Shown: positions 1 to 13,083 of the stretch, piece after piece
Numbering within the stretch: the first letter of the stretch is position 1
How the letters are laid out: every line of letters starts with the position of its first letter
NCBI RefSeq assembly: GCF_000002425.4
Contig: NC_037261.1
Location: 5,044,825-5,108,824, forward strand
Reading direction: 5' to 3'
Source: Physcomitrium patens
Lineage: Eukaryota > Streptophyta > Bryopsida > Funariales > Funariaceae
Length of the DNA stretch: 64,000 bases
Made by a program: the position numbers and the translations under genes
The notes under the pieces: generated by a model
Told to the model about the DNA's origin: nothing
The model's database searches: none
The model's input: only the letters and a program-made list of their open reading frames with translations

Positions 1-2
1 AT

Positions 3-1509
3 TACTCGGAGCGGTACCACAGTCGAGAGCTCAGCAATGGAGCTCGTCTGGACGCTGTCCGATGGATTCAGAAGGTGACCAACTTTACTAAAACTTGTTC
101 TTTGTATTACCAGCCCGTATTGGAAGTGCCGATCTCTTGTGGCCTTGGTAACTTGCTGGTCTCTGCACGGGACAATTCCCGAGGCTTGTTCGTCACGGTC
201 ATCAAATGATCCGTCGTCTGGGAGTTCCGAGTTACGTTGTATGAGAGTTTGAAGTCTGTTCAAGAAATGACTTACGAGTTGCATTGTGTCGCATAGGTCC
301 AGGCTTTCTACAATTACAGTCCCTTGACTGTCGCCCTGGCCGTAAACTATATGGATCGCTTCCTATCTCGTCATCACCTTCCGGTACATCCAACTTCCTT
401 GCTGGTTTCCCCTTCTCACGAATTGTCCGGTATTTGAGACGAGTGCCGGTACTGAGAGAACTTCCTCGAGTATTGACGTTCATTGACGTCCACCCTTGCA
501 GGAAGGGAAGGATTGGATGCTGCAGCTCTTGTCTGTGTCGTGTATATCTCTTGCTGCAAAGATGGAAGAATCAGAGGTTCCGATTCTTCTGGACTTGCAG
601 GTAGGTTCTTGAGGATCTTTACCTAACGATGTTTTTTACGGAATATTACGTCAAATGCGCTCCGCTGATCGCTTCAGCATGCACGCAGGTTGAGCAGCAG
701 GAGCACATCTTTGAAGCTCACACTATCCAAAGAATGGAGCTTCTCGTACTGTCCACCCTAGAATGGCGGATGAGCGTAGTGACACCGTTTTCCTACATAG
801 ACTATTTTTTCCATAAGCTTGGTATCAGCGAATTACTGCTGCGAGCTCTCCTTTCCCGAGTTAGCGAAATTATTATGAAAGCTATTGAGGGTAAGTGTGC
901 ATGCCCGTCTGCATTGTCCAGATTCATGGTCAGCAACTCTTCTGCAACCGAATTTAGGTTTTCGATTCCTACATTGACTTTCGTACAACGCGTTGCAGAT
1001 ACAACCTTCCTCCAGTATTTACCCTCCGTTGTTGCGGCGGCTTCGTTAATATTCTCACTAGAAGAAGTGACGGCTCTTCACACCGACGATCTAATTCGAA
1101 TCTTTAGCGACTTGTCCGTCGATGTGGTAAGCGCGCCGAGCCATGTGCACTTCCACGCCGAAGACTGCTCATTGAGAATCGCTGTGTATGGTAGCTGATG
1201 TTGACCCGGTCTGTGCAGGACGCGATTAAGGACTGTTACCACGACATGCAGGTAGCTGTGATGGATCCTTACTGCCAGGGTCCCTCTTTGAAGCGGAAGG
1301 CTCTGCGTGGATCGGAACCGCAGAGCCCTATTGGAGTACTAGAGGCGGCTGCTTTGAGCTCCGCCACTGAAGGTACCTTAGGATTCTCGTCTCGCGAGTC
1401 TAGCCCGGGCATCTGTGACTTGCCACCCTCAACCTTTCCTCAGCGCAAACGTCGGAAGTTGTCGCTTGATGACGACACTTCGACATTGTTAGAGAGAACC
1501 CACCTATGA
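3..1509 (+). CDS. CYCD: D-type cyclin (CYCD), 5' partial, six exons visible
   Basis: Regulatory subunit of the G1/S cyclin-dependent kinase that phosphorylates retinoblastoma-related protein in the nucleus. Exons that read through in phase are 3-74, 297-383, 502-600, 689-890, 999-1126 and 1219-1509 (stop TGA 1507-1509), about 292 residues. Introns are short (88-222 bp) and all GT-AG. Exon 1 gives the start of the cyclin box ([10 protein letters not shown]), exon 2 gives [15 protein letters not shown], exon 3 [18 protein letters not shown], and exon 4 [16 protein letters not shown] plus [10 protein letters not shown]; these are hallmark CYCD cyclin-box strings. Exon 5 is the C-terminal cyclin fold. 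Exon 6 ends with [13 protein letters not shown], typical of the CYCD2/CYCD3/CYCD4 tail, and a basic RKRRKL stretch that could be a nuclear signal. The N-terminal LxCxE motif should lie left of the window. The open frame and clean splice sites suggest a functional gene; the subfamily is uncertain. Confidence 0.92.
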
Positions 1510-2169
1510 AGCCAGCTTAGAAGACAGCGGTCGTGTACCAACGGACCTGTGCGTCGGTTTCGACAGCTCTACTGTGTGATGACCTCATCAAGCTGCTTGC
1601 TGCGAGCGTAAGCAGTGTACCGTTGGATTGCATCTTCATCTATTCATAAGGGTTTTGATGAGAAGCTCAAAGCAAAACCCTAATTTGGCGACAAGTACAA
1701 TACTATAGCCAGTTAGTATTTATCACAATCGTGTTTTCAGTGCGGTGAGTGGTCTATTCCTACTCCCATATGTGAGCATTCTTTAGCAGATGTGTCAACC
1801 ACATCTGTTCCTACATGAAAATAAGAAAAAAAATACAAATTATAGAATACTGTCTCCAAATCCCTTTCCCAATCTCGTTCTTCTGTATTGACTTTCGTTA
1901 AGCCTAAAGTACACTTCAAATAGAACGGTCGTAATCAAAATGCACACTGATGGACCCGTTTAAACCTTTTCACAACCACAATATCTCATGATCTCCTAAA
2001 AGAAAAGTAATCAAAACCTAAAAATTTGCCCTAAATTCGTGTATATCCTTCAACCTCATTATGGCAGGCGTGGCAAGTTAACCGTTAACGTGCCAAGCAG
2101 CAGGCCATCAAACCCCACGCAGTTGAATCGTGGGACACAAATCCCAACACTCGTAGACAAACATACTAA
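1510..2169. other. 3' flank of CYCD, no gene seen
   Basis: This should hold the CYCD 3' UTR and terminator. A perfect 9-bp inverted repeat (AGGGTTTTG at 1649-1657 and CAAAACCCT at 1673-1681, 15-nt loop) lies about 140 bp past the stop codon, and its right arm overlaps a telo-box-like AACCCTAA. No other coding signal is seen. Confidence 0.5.
1649..1681. other. Inverted repeat (hairpin) downstream of CYCD
   Basis: Stem of 9 bp, AGGGTTTTG against CAAAACCCT, with a 15-nt loop, inside the probable CYCD 3' UTR. It could be an mRNA 3' end structure or chance; nothing else supports a role. Confidence 0.35.
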
Positions 2170-2662
2170 TACTGTGCCCAGCATCCTCCCCAACGTCGTC
2201 GTACACTGTACCTCTATGATATCTCTCCTCTCAATGTCAAATACATCGACATGAACGCTATTTCACACGCCGTATTTTACGATGTCTAGCTTGGCGTACA
2301 CATCAAATGGGACAGTACCGAATCGATGGAAGTTGATGACTCTGCTGTCTAACCCGATTGTCTGAGCTCGAAGATTTGCGACGGACGTATTGAATGGAAC
2401 ACCAAGTTCCTGATTGGAGTAAGTCCCTGTATTTTGACCCCCCCCCCCCCCCCGCCTTTACTGACGCCCTGATCCATACTGAATCCGTAGCCGAAAGTAG
2501 ACGAATGCATTTGATGATTGATATTAGGTTTTGCAAGCCAACATGAATCCTACATGTATATTCATACTCTCTTCTTCTGTCGTACTTGACGAATGTAGAC
2601 CAAGTTGGTCGACGAATATTCAACTCTCTTGCCTAAAGCATCACATGAATATCTTCAAATAG
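2170..2662 (+). pseudogene. Unrecognised coding remnant with one candidate intron
   Basis: I do not recognise the family. One frame from 2170 (just after a TAA) runs to 2418 and looks like real protein, with strings such as LYLYDISPLNVKYIDMNA and DGRIEWNTKFLIG, but it is cut by TAG at 2287-2289 and TAA at 2350-2352. At 2419 there is a consensus donor GTAAGT, and at 2526-2527 an acceptor preceded by a branch-like TTGAT. The sequence after it stays in phase for 44 codons to TAG 2660-2662. The candidate intron (109 bp) contains a run of 16 C. No ATG in context opens the frame, so either an upstream exon is missing or this is a decayed fragment. It lies 0.7 kb behind the cyclin gene on the same strand and is not part of it. 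A chance open stretch is possible. Confidence 0.35.
2438..2453. repeat. Poly-C tract (16 C)
   Basis: Uninterrupted run of 16 cytosines inside the candidate intron of the preceding coding remnant. Its length is prone to slippage and sequencing error. Confidence 0.9.
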
Positions 2663-4456
2663 TCACTTGGGGCACCTTCCGTTGAATTGCATAAGGTTTG
2701 GATCCTGTTTGTACTCTTTAAAAAGCCTCCTGGGAAGGGTGATTTACCTAAGTTTAGATTCGGATACTGTTACAGTGAGGATTGTGGTGGTCAGATTCCA
2801 CGCAACTGGATGTCATGTCCTCCGATAAAACAGGCAAAAAAATGCTTCTTAGTGTTCCTGCACAAAGCAGCAGAAAAAACGTAAGACCGCCATTCAGAGT
2901 AGGTTTTTATTGTTCATATTTTTAACATCTTTTGACATGCCCCCACTTTATTTGGCGAAAATGCAAGTACCCCTTGTGTTGATCAACTGGGGATATACTG
3001 TGGCCACGAACATCTCCCTTTTTTGATTCACATGTAGTTTTTTTTTGTTTAATTTTTTTGCTGTAAAATCAAACTTTGTTCATGCTTCTAGAAAAGGAAA
3101 ACAGAAGGGAATCTTAAGGAGCACAGAAGTTTGACCCTCTGGAAACCTGGAATGTTTCTTATTTGATTCTTTGATTATGATTTGAAAGGTATAAACTAAT
3201 ATTAAAAACGTATTTTTAATGTGAGTTATTAATGCTTTTCAATTACTTTGTTTTATTCAAGTGAGCTGAGAAAGTCTAAGAAACTTGCACTGCCAGAAGG
3301 GGGGGCCAGAATGGATGCAAAAAGCTGAACATGCTCTGAACAAGAAGGGCAGGAAATGATAATGCCATGCCCTTGTACAAGTTTCACTCAAAATAAGAAC
3401 TTTTTAAATATTTTATTTTATTGTTTGTATTTTCTGAATCTTTTCTTCCAAGTAAGATGTGAGCATTCTTTCCAACCTTTGTTGGGTTCTTCATGCTCTC
3501 CTTTTATTTTTCTTTTTTTAAATTTTTTTATTTCTGTGCATGGCACTGTTAGGGAGGTTCACTCAACAATTCAAAAAAACAAATTGAAAAATGAAAAATG
3601 CAAAATAAAACAAGAAATGAAAAAATAATCCAGTGGGAACTACGGAGCTGGAGTTTGTTGTTGTTGTTGTTGTTGTCGTCGTCATTGTCTATTATTTTAT
3701 TTTTTAATGAACAATTCCAAAAAACAATTTTTTTTATCATGTTTGTTTGTTATTGTTCTTTTTTGAAATTTGTATATCTTTTACATACTATTAATAAGAA
3801 TGGAACTTCAACATGACCAGTAACTTCTGTGTCCCTGGAGCCATCACAGCCAGGGACCCATTTACCCACACAGCAGATTTCACCACTTCCCTCACTCACT
3901 CTCTCACTCTCTGTCTGTCTATCTCTTCACCGTGTGTCAGCAGCATTGAATCACCACTACTATCCAACATTTTATGAGAAGAAGGGGCATGCCTGCTACA
4001 CCCCGGCACAGCAACCACACTTGAAGAAAAGAAAAAGGAGAGAAGAGGAAAACAAATATGTATATAATCAATTAAAGAGCAGGCAAGCAGGGTGACAGGT
4101 TCCTGACTCTCCTCTCTCCTCAACGCAGCAGCAGCAATGCTACCACTACTCTCTATTACTCTTATGTTAATTTATTTACTTGTCTATTTTACTTTTTTTC
4201 CTTTCATCTTGATGAAGACACATCACCTTAATTCAATCACCCAAGGGAGACATCAAGTCTTTTGATAAAATCTAACCTGGTGAGTGGTAAATTCTCCCTC
4301 CCTTGCAAGTACTCTTGCTACTCCTGCAATCACTCACACCCACCATTGCTGAGGAGGAGCATGGATGGATGGATTAAGAGACGAAGGAACGAATGGAGGG
4401 CAACATTGCTACTGCTACTTCTATGGCCTTGATTGCTCTCTTGTAGTAGAATAGGC

Positions 4457-4482
4457 AAATATATATATATATATATATATAC
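4457..4482. repeat. (AT)n microsatellite
   Basis: About 12 AT units followed by ACATACATAG. Simple repeat, no coding meaning. Confidence 0.85.
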
Positions 4483-4568
4483 ATACATAGAATGAGTGTG
4501 AAATCCAGTCCTCTTTCTCAAGGTGGCAACCTCCTCCCCCTCCCCCTTTTTAACTCAACCTAGCCACT

Positions 4569-4591
4569 CTATTTATTTATTTATTTATTTC
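4569..4591. repeat. (TTTA)n microsatellite
   Basis: Five to six TTTA units in tandem. Confidence 0.8.
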
Positions 4592-5202
4592 ACCCCACAA
4601 GTATGAGTATGTACAAAAAGCATGTGGGGATCAGTGAGGCCATCATTTCTATAACTCCATGCCCCTGCAAAGCCACCCCTGCGTGAGGGTTTACAGAGTA
4701 CACACACTCACACATAAATATATATATATATATATATATGTACAAGTGTATATACATGCATGCATATCTAGAATCAGACTTGTATTCTTTAGTTTCTGAG
4801 TGATGTGAAGAGGAGACAAATGCAGGCAAGATGTTGGTGATCAGCTTCATGTGAAGTGAGCACCTCACAATGCAGTGCAAGTTTTTACCTTGTCTTATGC
4901 TCTGTTTTCCAGTAGGCTTTGTACACCATTAGGTTTACAGAACCCTCACACTCCCCTCCCCTCCTATCTGTTTATCCATTAAAAAAATCATGGTGAAAGA
5001 TAACCATTTTAAAAGAGAATTAAAGGATCTACTCTCTTTTCTTCCCAACCAAGTGCATTTAGTTCCTTGACAAAAAAGATAATGTTTGTATGGTTATTCA
5101 CCAGGAATGACCTAAAATCAGGGCAGTTTTTGGTGTTTTAGGTTGATTGTATGACATGTTTAATAGTGTATAAGCTGCTGCTGCTTTTTCTTGTATTCTC
5201 TT

Positions 5203-5240
5203 TATATATATATATAGATATATATATATATATATATATA
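5203..5240. repeat. (TA)n microsatellite with a GATA interruption
   Basis: TA dinucleotides interrupted once by GATA. Confidence 0.85.
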
Positions 5241-5699
5241 GGGTATCATTGCTTCCAAGATATTATAGATTTACTTGCACATTGAAGTTTGGCAGTTGTA
5301 GTGTTGATTAGGTGACTTGTTCATTTGTCCAAAAAAAAGAAAACCTTCCATGAACTTTGAAAGTGAACTACTAGGTAGTATTTTATTTTTATTTTTATTT
5401 TTTCCACTTGGTTCTGGGAAAATTGCATATAGCTATAAGCGCATTTCTATAAGATCTGAATGAAAATTTGGATATGCAATCATTTTTCTTTTTAGTTTAA
5501 AAATTTGGATTTTTTGTGTTTGGAATTGATTAATAAACTAGGAAAACATCGTCCACAAACAAACACATGCTCTTCGATAAATAAATAAGAGGATATACAA
5601 GAGATAGTGTAATAGCTGTTAATAACAGCGTATAATCTTTGGTGTTTTTGTTGCCTGCAAAATGAGATTAAATCACTACAAATTTTGATTTCAAATCAT

Positions 5700-5702
5700 A
5701 TA

Positions 5703-5741
<39 letters not shown>
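5700..5741. repeat. (TA)n microsatellite
   Basis: About 20 TA units ending in poly-T. Confidence 0.85.
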
Positions 5742-5749
<8 letters not shown>

Positions 5750-6769
5750 GGTTGCATAAAATGTAATCCATGCTTTGATATGGAATCAACGGATGGATAA
5801 TACACATTGAAATTCTTTTTACAATTTTTTTCTTGAAATCAAACCAAGGAGATAAATGTATTTTAAGATATAGATAGAATAAGAAAATAAAATGTTCAAA
5901 TAACCATTTATATTGGCACAATTACAAGACTTGATCATTTATCAAAAAGGATAAATAATAAAATTTTATACTGATGAAAAGATGATTGATATGTTACTAC
6001 AAAATTTTATCAAAAAAATAAAAATAAATTAAATAATCAAATCATTTGCAGTTTTTTTTTGCAGAGACATATTTTTGAAAAAATCCATGTATCAAGTTAT
6101 TGCGTTTTCGTACAATGTGGTTTTAAATATTGAAGAAACACAATTTTAAAAAAAAGCATTCATAATATAAATTTATGTTTTACTTGTAAACTTAAATTAT
6201 TTAAGTACATTAACTAGATTAAAGATTTACTTTGTTCGTGGTTTCTGCCATTTACTTCTACATCGATGCTCATGTATTTCGATCTTTTTCTTAATAAAAT
6301 TCTGATGATGTTCAACTTATTTAGTACACAACAAAACAAAACAAAATCTCCACTATTGCTGTTTGGCATATGAGCTCTCTGATCAGCTAATCTATTTATT
6401 TCCTTTTTTGTTAATCAAACTTGTAGTGATAGATCATTAAATTATTCAATTCATTTTTTCATACGTCTGTTTGTATTTGTGTGTTTGTATATATATATAT
6501 ATATATATATATTGAATATGTAAACTCTCCTCTATACTTATTTTATAAAGAAAATATTAATACACTTCATAGTTTCTCTTTTATTTGCCAGATTTTGCAA
6601 CAAGACACTTATTACATGTACAATTGCCTCAGTTAACTAACATTTTTACTATCTCATTTTTTTTCCTTCTAGCAAAGTTATTATGAAATGAAAAAAATTA
6701 AGGTTTTCTACTTACATATACATAATGGAATAATAATAGAAATACTAATAACAACAATAAAGTCTCAAG

Positions 6770-7030
6770 TTTCAGGCGTGTGTTGGGTTTCTACTAAGGA
6801 TGTGGAGTTACTACACTGACCTCTGGGGACAGCAAATGCGACCCAACGTAATTCCCAGGTATCACAAATATGGAGGGCTATCAGAGATCTTATCAGAACT
6901 TGACTGTATCAGGAGTGTTATCAGAGCGTAGTCTTATAATGGTAGACTGGCTTATTTTGACTCGGAATGAGTACCAATGGCACTGTGACAATGAAAGCCG
7001 TTGAAGTTCATGGCCCACAGTATTCTGTAG
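6770..7030 (+). other. GC-richer patch with four TATCAG motifs and a PBS-like site
   Basis: TATCAG occurs at 6879, 6891, 6907 and 6919. The last copy sits in TGTTATCAGAGC (6916-6927), an 11 of 12 match to the usual plant copia primer binding site TGGTATCAGAGC, complementary to the initiator tRNA-Met 3' end. This could be the right edge of an LTR plus the PBS of a very old, truncated copia element. No retroelement protein is recognisable next to it, so the assignment is weak. Confidence 0.25.
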
Positions 7031-8298
7031 AAGCATGTTGTCACGACTCTAAAATGAAAGATTACAGAAGCCTAAAGTTTATGTGATTTTATTTTTAATA
7101 TTAATGTTCTCATGGAATTAGTTATTAATATTGTCCAGTTTCTCTTAAAACATGTACTGTACATTTAAAATCATACAAAGTATATTTTCGTTGGAGTATA
7201 AAAAATCTGAAGAGAATACACTTTTAAGAAATAACGCACTTTCTTTAATTTAATTGCATATTTCATACAATAATGAAAATTCTTGATGTGAAATTTTATA
7301 AAAAAAATTCTACTTCAATCTACAACTAATTAACCTATAAGACCTAATCAAGAGAAACTTTCTACTATTCTTTTCTTGTCAACATCCACTCTAATCTTAA
7401 TACAGTAGATGAGCAGATCTTTAACACTTTCTTACAAGTACAACGGACTAAATTTATTACTAGTTTGCAGCAATTTTTTCTGCCATTAATTTGATGCTTT
7501 TATTTTTGGATATTTTGCATGTATAAATTGAATTTGGTCAATTTTTCTAATCAAATTTCTTTATTTTTATCCACATCATTAATGACAATTTTGTTTATAT
7601 ATAGATTTAGTACAACACCTTACACCACTTTAAATAAGTTTTTCTACTGTAAGATCCAAGAAATCACTGAGACATATTCAACTTAGCACATTTGACTAAG
7701 TAAATATCAATCAGTCAATACTAAAAACTTTAAGATTTCATGCACCCTGTAGAAAAGTCATCCTATCTTAAATCATGATACATTTAATATAAATTTTAAT
7801 ATTTTATTCTTTGCAATATCTGAAAAAACTAAATTAATTCTTCTATTTCAACCATTGAAATATATTAAACCAATTTCAACTCTACCACAACATTAATTGT
7901 ATTTTTAGCTATTAACACAATCATGATTCTACAACCTGATTTATTTTACTGCTTTTGGACAACTACAAATCTTCCAAATTTTATCTTTAATATATTGTTC
8001 AATCTTGCTCTCACCATGAGACAAATTTACAGCGCATATATCACATATTAGTTTTCATCTTGCTACTATCTAATTAGTTACATTCCACTATGTCCAAGAT
8101 GGTAGAAATGCTAGTTTATAAAAGTAGCACATATTTGATTATGCATGTGAAAAAAGCCAAGACAATTGTTTCAAATAATAAACTATATATAATATTTCCA
8201 TTAAAATATCCAAAACGATAATGCTTCTTGATTAACCTGCACATTTGTTATACATTTGACAATGTTAAAGATGGTTTTTAGATTATTGATTCAAAATG

Positions 8299-8323
8299 AT
8301 AATAATAATAATAATAATAATCT
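8299..8323. repeat. (AAT)n microsatellite
   Basis: About eight trinucleotide units. Confidence 0.85.
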
Positions 8324-9129
8324 AGAACCAAAAGGATAATAAAACAATTTTATTAGCACATAACTATTTTAAATTTAAAACAACCAATAATTGTATTAAT
8401 CAATAAATACTACACACATATGATATGGAAATAAAAATTGAAATCGCATTCTTCAAAGTATTGGTATTCAATAATTTTAGTATATTACTATTGTTATTAT
8501 TATTGGTTATGTGTACATATCTAGATTAGTTTAGGAAAATTTTACAAAAAAAATTATATATAATAAAACCAAATTACAAAACTAATATTTTACTAGTCTG
8601 ATTCTTACATAAACAATTTATTATATAAAACTAGATTAATTACATGTAAATTAAATTAAAAAAACGGTTATATATATACACACACAATTTTAGGCTGATT
8701 TTTTAATTACACTAGTTTAAAGTTTTAATCTTATTCTTAATGGCACCAATAAGCCAACATTCAAATGTAGTAGACCTTAAATTATTCTTATATTGTCTCT
8801 TGCTTTCCAAAAGTTCAATTCTAATGGGAAAAAAATTAATATAATTTATACTTAAAAAATTTTGTATTAAAAAATTGAATTCAAGTTACAAATAAAGAAA
8901 GCCAATTTTTCAACACAATCATAGTAAATAAACTTCAAAACATTTTTATGAAGAACTTTAGATATTACTAATATCACCTTAGTTTTTGCTATTGCCACCA
9001 AACCCCACCACCCATTTCACATATTTTATTTATTTTCATATTTAAAGGTAGTTAACATTCTTCTCATTGTATATTTGTTTGTTAACTTTCATGCATAGAT
9101 TATGACACGAATCCCCATCTATCCATTCA

Positions 9130-9177
9130 CATATATAAATATATATATATGTATATGTATATATAAATATATATATG

Positions 9178-9231
<54 letters not shown>
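9130..9231. repeat. Long imperfect (TA)n tract
   Basis: About 100 bp of TA units with scattered TG and AAA interruptions; the longest dinucleotide tract in the window. Confidence 0.9.
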
Positions 9232-9232
<1 letters not shown>

Positions 9233-10148
9233 TATTATTTTCCTTATTTACTACATTGATTTATTCTAGGCAAATGTTCCCATGGTTTAACCTTTCCTAG
9301 AATACTAGGGAAAATCATAGCTTTTGATTAGTGTTTATTATCGTCTCAACCTTACAAACTCCTGGTTAGTATAAGTATTTCGTATGAAGAAGAAACTTTG
9401 TATGCCTAATTGAATAGAAAAATTTGGTTAATCCAAAGACAAAGAAAACTGTGGAGAAAGAAGGAGAGAGAAGTTGATAAAAGAGAATTTTAGGGAGATT
9501 GTAGTATTGTACTGCAGCATTTATAACAAAGTCCAATTGTACATAGTTTATTGTAGGTTGTTAAGTAGCATATTTCATTAATTTTTTTACTGTAATATAT
9601 ACTTCTAAATATACTATGATTTTCAATATTTAATATCACTTATGATATTTTTGATAATCACAACTTTTATATTCATTTATACGTTTTAGTGACATCTATG
9701 TGAATCGTTCTTAATCAAATGGATGGGTTGCGGCTAATTGTCATTCTCGAAATAAAATACTCTACTGTGGTTAACATTAATTTTTCTTCTTGTCATCTTA
9801 AATCCATAATGAATATCATTTTGGAGTTTTTCACATAAGAAATTAAACGTTTTCCAATTTTTTTTACATTAGTTTTAAACACAATAATTGTAGATCAAGC
9901 TTTTTACTTAAAAAATATTTGAATATATATAGATAGATAGATATGAATAAAAGCTAAAAAGTGGAAAAATAAGGTGTGAAGTATTAAAGAATATAATTTG
10001 GTATTGCCTAATCAAATGGAAATTTGATGTAATTTGCTATTCTCCTGCTTGAAGTGATATTATTCTACCTGTTCCTGACTTGCTACTGTTATTTTAAATA
10101 AATTGCTTTAGAGTTCGGTTAGTTGCAATAAATACACAATTTCAATTG

Positions 10149-10159
10149 AAAAAAAAAAA

Positions 10160-10190
<31 letters not shown>

Positions 10191-10199
10191 CACACACAC
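10149..10199. repeat. A(28) followed by (CA)n
   Basis: Twenty-eight A then about 12 CA units. An A tract running into a dinucleotide repeat is a common relic of a retroposon tail, but no SINE or LINE body is recognisable upstream. Confidence 0.85.
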
Positions 10200-10400
10200 T
10201 TATTCTACAATACGTCTAAAGCAGGATGAATCAGTTTTGATTTGATTTTTTGAATCAGCACAGCTATTGAAATGATAAAAGGAGAGGATAGAAGTGTATG
10301 GAATTTCAAACTGAAGCTAATAAAATTCACATCACACTTCATGTTAAAATTCAACCATAACAAGTAGCAATTTATTAACACATGGTTCAGTGCACACCAA

Positions 10401-10432
<32 letters not shown>

Positions 10433-13046
10433 AGTGGTATTTCTTTTTCCTATGCTAAGTGACCTATAGTATAACTGAAATAAGAGCAAAGCCTCCAACA
10501 CAAGGAGAGTGCCTTGTAAGTAGAAAGTCATTAGGTTTTGCCAAAAACAACCTTTTTTAGGATTTCGTTTCTTGTTTATTTATTTATTGGGGGAGGGGGG
10601 GGGGTGTTCCTTGAAGCCAAAGTAACACCCTCTTACACAGTGGAAGAGGGTGTTGTTGATGACACACACTTGAAGGGAATTGCAGTAGATGGGGGACAAA
10701 CACATATGATAGGTGGGTACCATACCCATTACATTGCAGAATTTGAGAGAGAATTCAGCTGCAAGGATGTTGAAGTGAGTGACTGAGTAAGTAAGTAACC
10801 AAGAGTGTGTCCTTAGGACCTCCTTGCACCTTGTCCTCTGCAACACACACAAACACACACACACACACACACAAGAAGAAGAAAACCTCAACCCTATTCA
10901 TGTTGAGAGTAAAAGGTAAGAATGCACAAAAACAAAAACAACATTTGGTGAGAATTTGAGACTTGTCCTCTGCAACTTTCCTTTCTCTCTCTCTCTCTCT
11001 CCCCCCCCCTTTTGCATCCAAATTCTCAATGGGCCCCCATTTTCCTCTGTTGTTGTTATATGTGTTCAGAAGCACTACTGTGCACAAGGGTGAGGTCTTG
11101 AGGAAGGAAGAGGTCTTAAAAGCCAGACTTCAAACAATATATGAAGGATGAATGTATGGATGAACGGACAACAACTGGATGGCTGGATGGATGGATCATC
11201 ATCAGAAGGCAGTCTGGCAGGCAGGCCCCTGGGGGGGGGATACCCTAATTAGCGCTGATCATGGAGGATCAGGAGGGTCCCAACAACCCAATTGAGTAAC
11301 CTTGGACACTAACTAACTAACTTGACTTCACCCTCCAACTTCTTCCTCTTCTTCTTCTTCTTCTTCATCTTTTGCTCCTCCCACCCCCTAAAACAGTTAA
11401 AAGTTAAAAGTAATCAAAAAGTGCTAATTCATTCTCTTCACGTCGCAGCTCACTCCCACTGCAGTCATTATGCTGTCAGAAAGAAACCCACCACACACTC
11501 AAATAACCAGAATTCAATAATTCCTTGTTCACACTGCCCCCCCCCCACTCCCATCTCTGCTCTCTGCCTTCGCCCCAACGTCCTTCCATCGCTTAACTTA
11601 TATGTATTTACGTATATATATCATGTACAATACTGGTCGTATTGTAAAGTTTCTTGTGTATGTACGTGTGCGTGTTCTGCCGACAGTAGTGGAATTTCGG
11701 AACGTGGGGTGAGTGTGCCCTTGTTTTATAATCAGTAAAATCAGTCATGTAAGCTATGTTTATGCAATATAGGTTTAGAGAGGAGTTTTGTTCTTTCAGC
11801 CTGCGTACTTAATTCAGATGGTTATTGTATTCTTATTAGAAACTTCAAGTTGTTTAAAGTTCTGATTAGCAAATAAAATCTAATGAATGCTTGAAGGCTC
11901 AAATCTTGTACTCTTGCCTTGAATGCTGTTACGCAAATCATCAATAAGGACATGATACCAAAACGATCTGTTTTGCATGAAGGAAGTACACACAGATGCT
12001 TGAAATTGTTACAATGGTTGTTTACATAGTTGAGAATTCTTTCACATTTTTTTGACTCCACCAAAGTCTTGTATTTGTTTCTTCTAGTAATGGTACTTTA
12101 AAATTTTGATTTATTCATCCTCAATGTACCAAAAATTAAAACAAGAAATAAATACAATCTGTTGGTGTTTTCATTCACAAATTTACATTTTGAATTTGTA
12201 CATCATTATTTTTGAAAATTGAACAACAGATATTTTTTGTACATCAATGTTTTCAGATCTGTTGTTCAATTCCAAATGAACGATCATTTTTACATTTGTC
12301 ACAAACTTGTGCTTTGAAGATGATTTTTTGATGTTTTTTCTATTATTATACATTCTTGAAGAATTCTTTCAATTTTTTAAAATTTCACAAAAATCACAAA
12401 TCTATTTTACAAAAAAATATAAAATTTTAAATCTTTAAAATATGATATTTGTGTATATATTTTTAATATATTTTTGATACTCTTTCCGTGTTTCATGTTT
12501 TAAATACAACTTGAATTTTATTTTACTATTTTGTATTTGTTTTTAGAATACCAGCTTGCTAATACAGTAATCAGTTATTTATATCTTGCATGATATAATT
12601 GCTCAAGATTATATCACCATCCCCTCAATCAGACTTTGAGGTGAAACTTGCTTCATGAAGAAAACTAAAGTGTCAGTAAAGAAGTAACACTTGAACATTA
12701 TTCATAATCCAATTGCAAATTGGGTTTTTACCATGTTTCAATGCAATCTTTCAATCAACTTAAAGACTACCCTTACTAAAGAAAATTATACCACCATTGT
12801 TAATCTACTGGTTTTTTGTACCATTGCCACTTTTATTCATTATTCAGAACAACACCTGCCACACTTGATTCCAACACATGCTTTATGACCCTCCATATAT
12901 AAAATAAAATAAAATAAAATAAATCCCCCAATAATAACTATCCCAATAATAAAAATATGCTGGAGACTTCACTTCACTGTTCTGTAGCAGTCTTGATGTT
13001 ATTGGCATTCTTTATTAAAAAAAACCTACAAAAATAACACATGCAC

Positions 13047-13083
<37 letters not shown>

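Larger units (their letters stand above)
2663..5202. other. Intergenic, simple-repeat rich, no gene seen
   Basis: Contains (TTG)n near 3653-3676, (TA)n at about 4457-4482, (TTTA)n at about 4569-4591 and (TA)n at about 4716-4740. Open frames here are short, overlap low-complexity tracts and show no conserved-looking protein strings. Confidence 0.5.
5241..10148. other. AT-rich intergenic block, no gene seen
   Basis: Nearly 5 kb of AT-rich sequence with many stops in all frames. It includes (TA)n near 5700-5741, 6487-6512 and 9130-9231 and (AAT)n near 8299-8323. The only compositionally different patch is about 6770-7030. Nothing resembles a known TE protein. Confidence 0.5.

Noticed and set aside
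232-604. Open frames on both strands overlapping CYCD exons 2-3
   Set aside because: They are other frames of the cyclin gene; the true exons in this interval (297-383 and 502-600) use a different reading frame and have proper splice sites.
10755-11151. Open frames around 10.7-11.2 kb on both strands
   Set aside because: Their translations are runs of CV, RE, SL and similar from microsatellites; no protein-like remainder.
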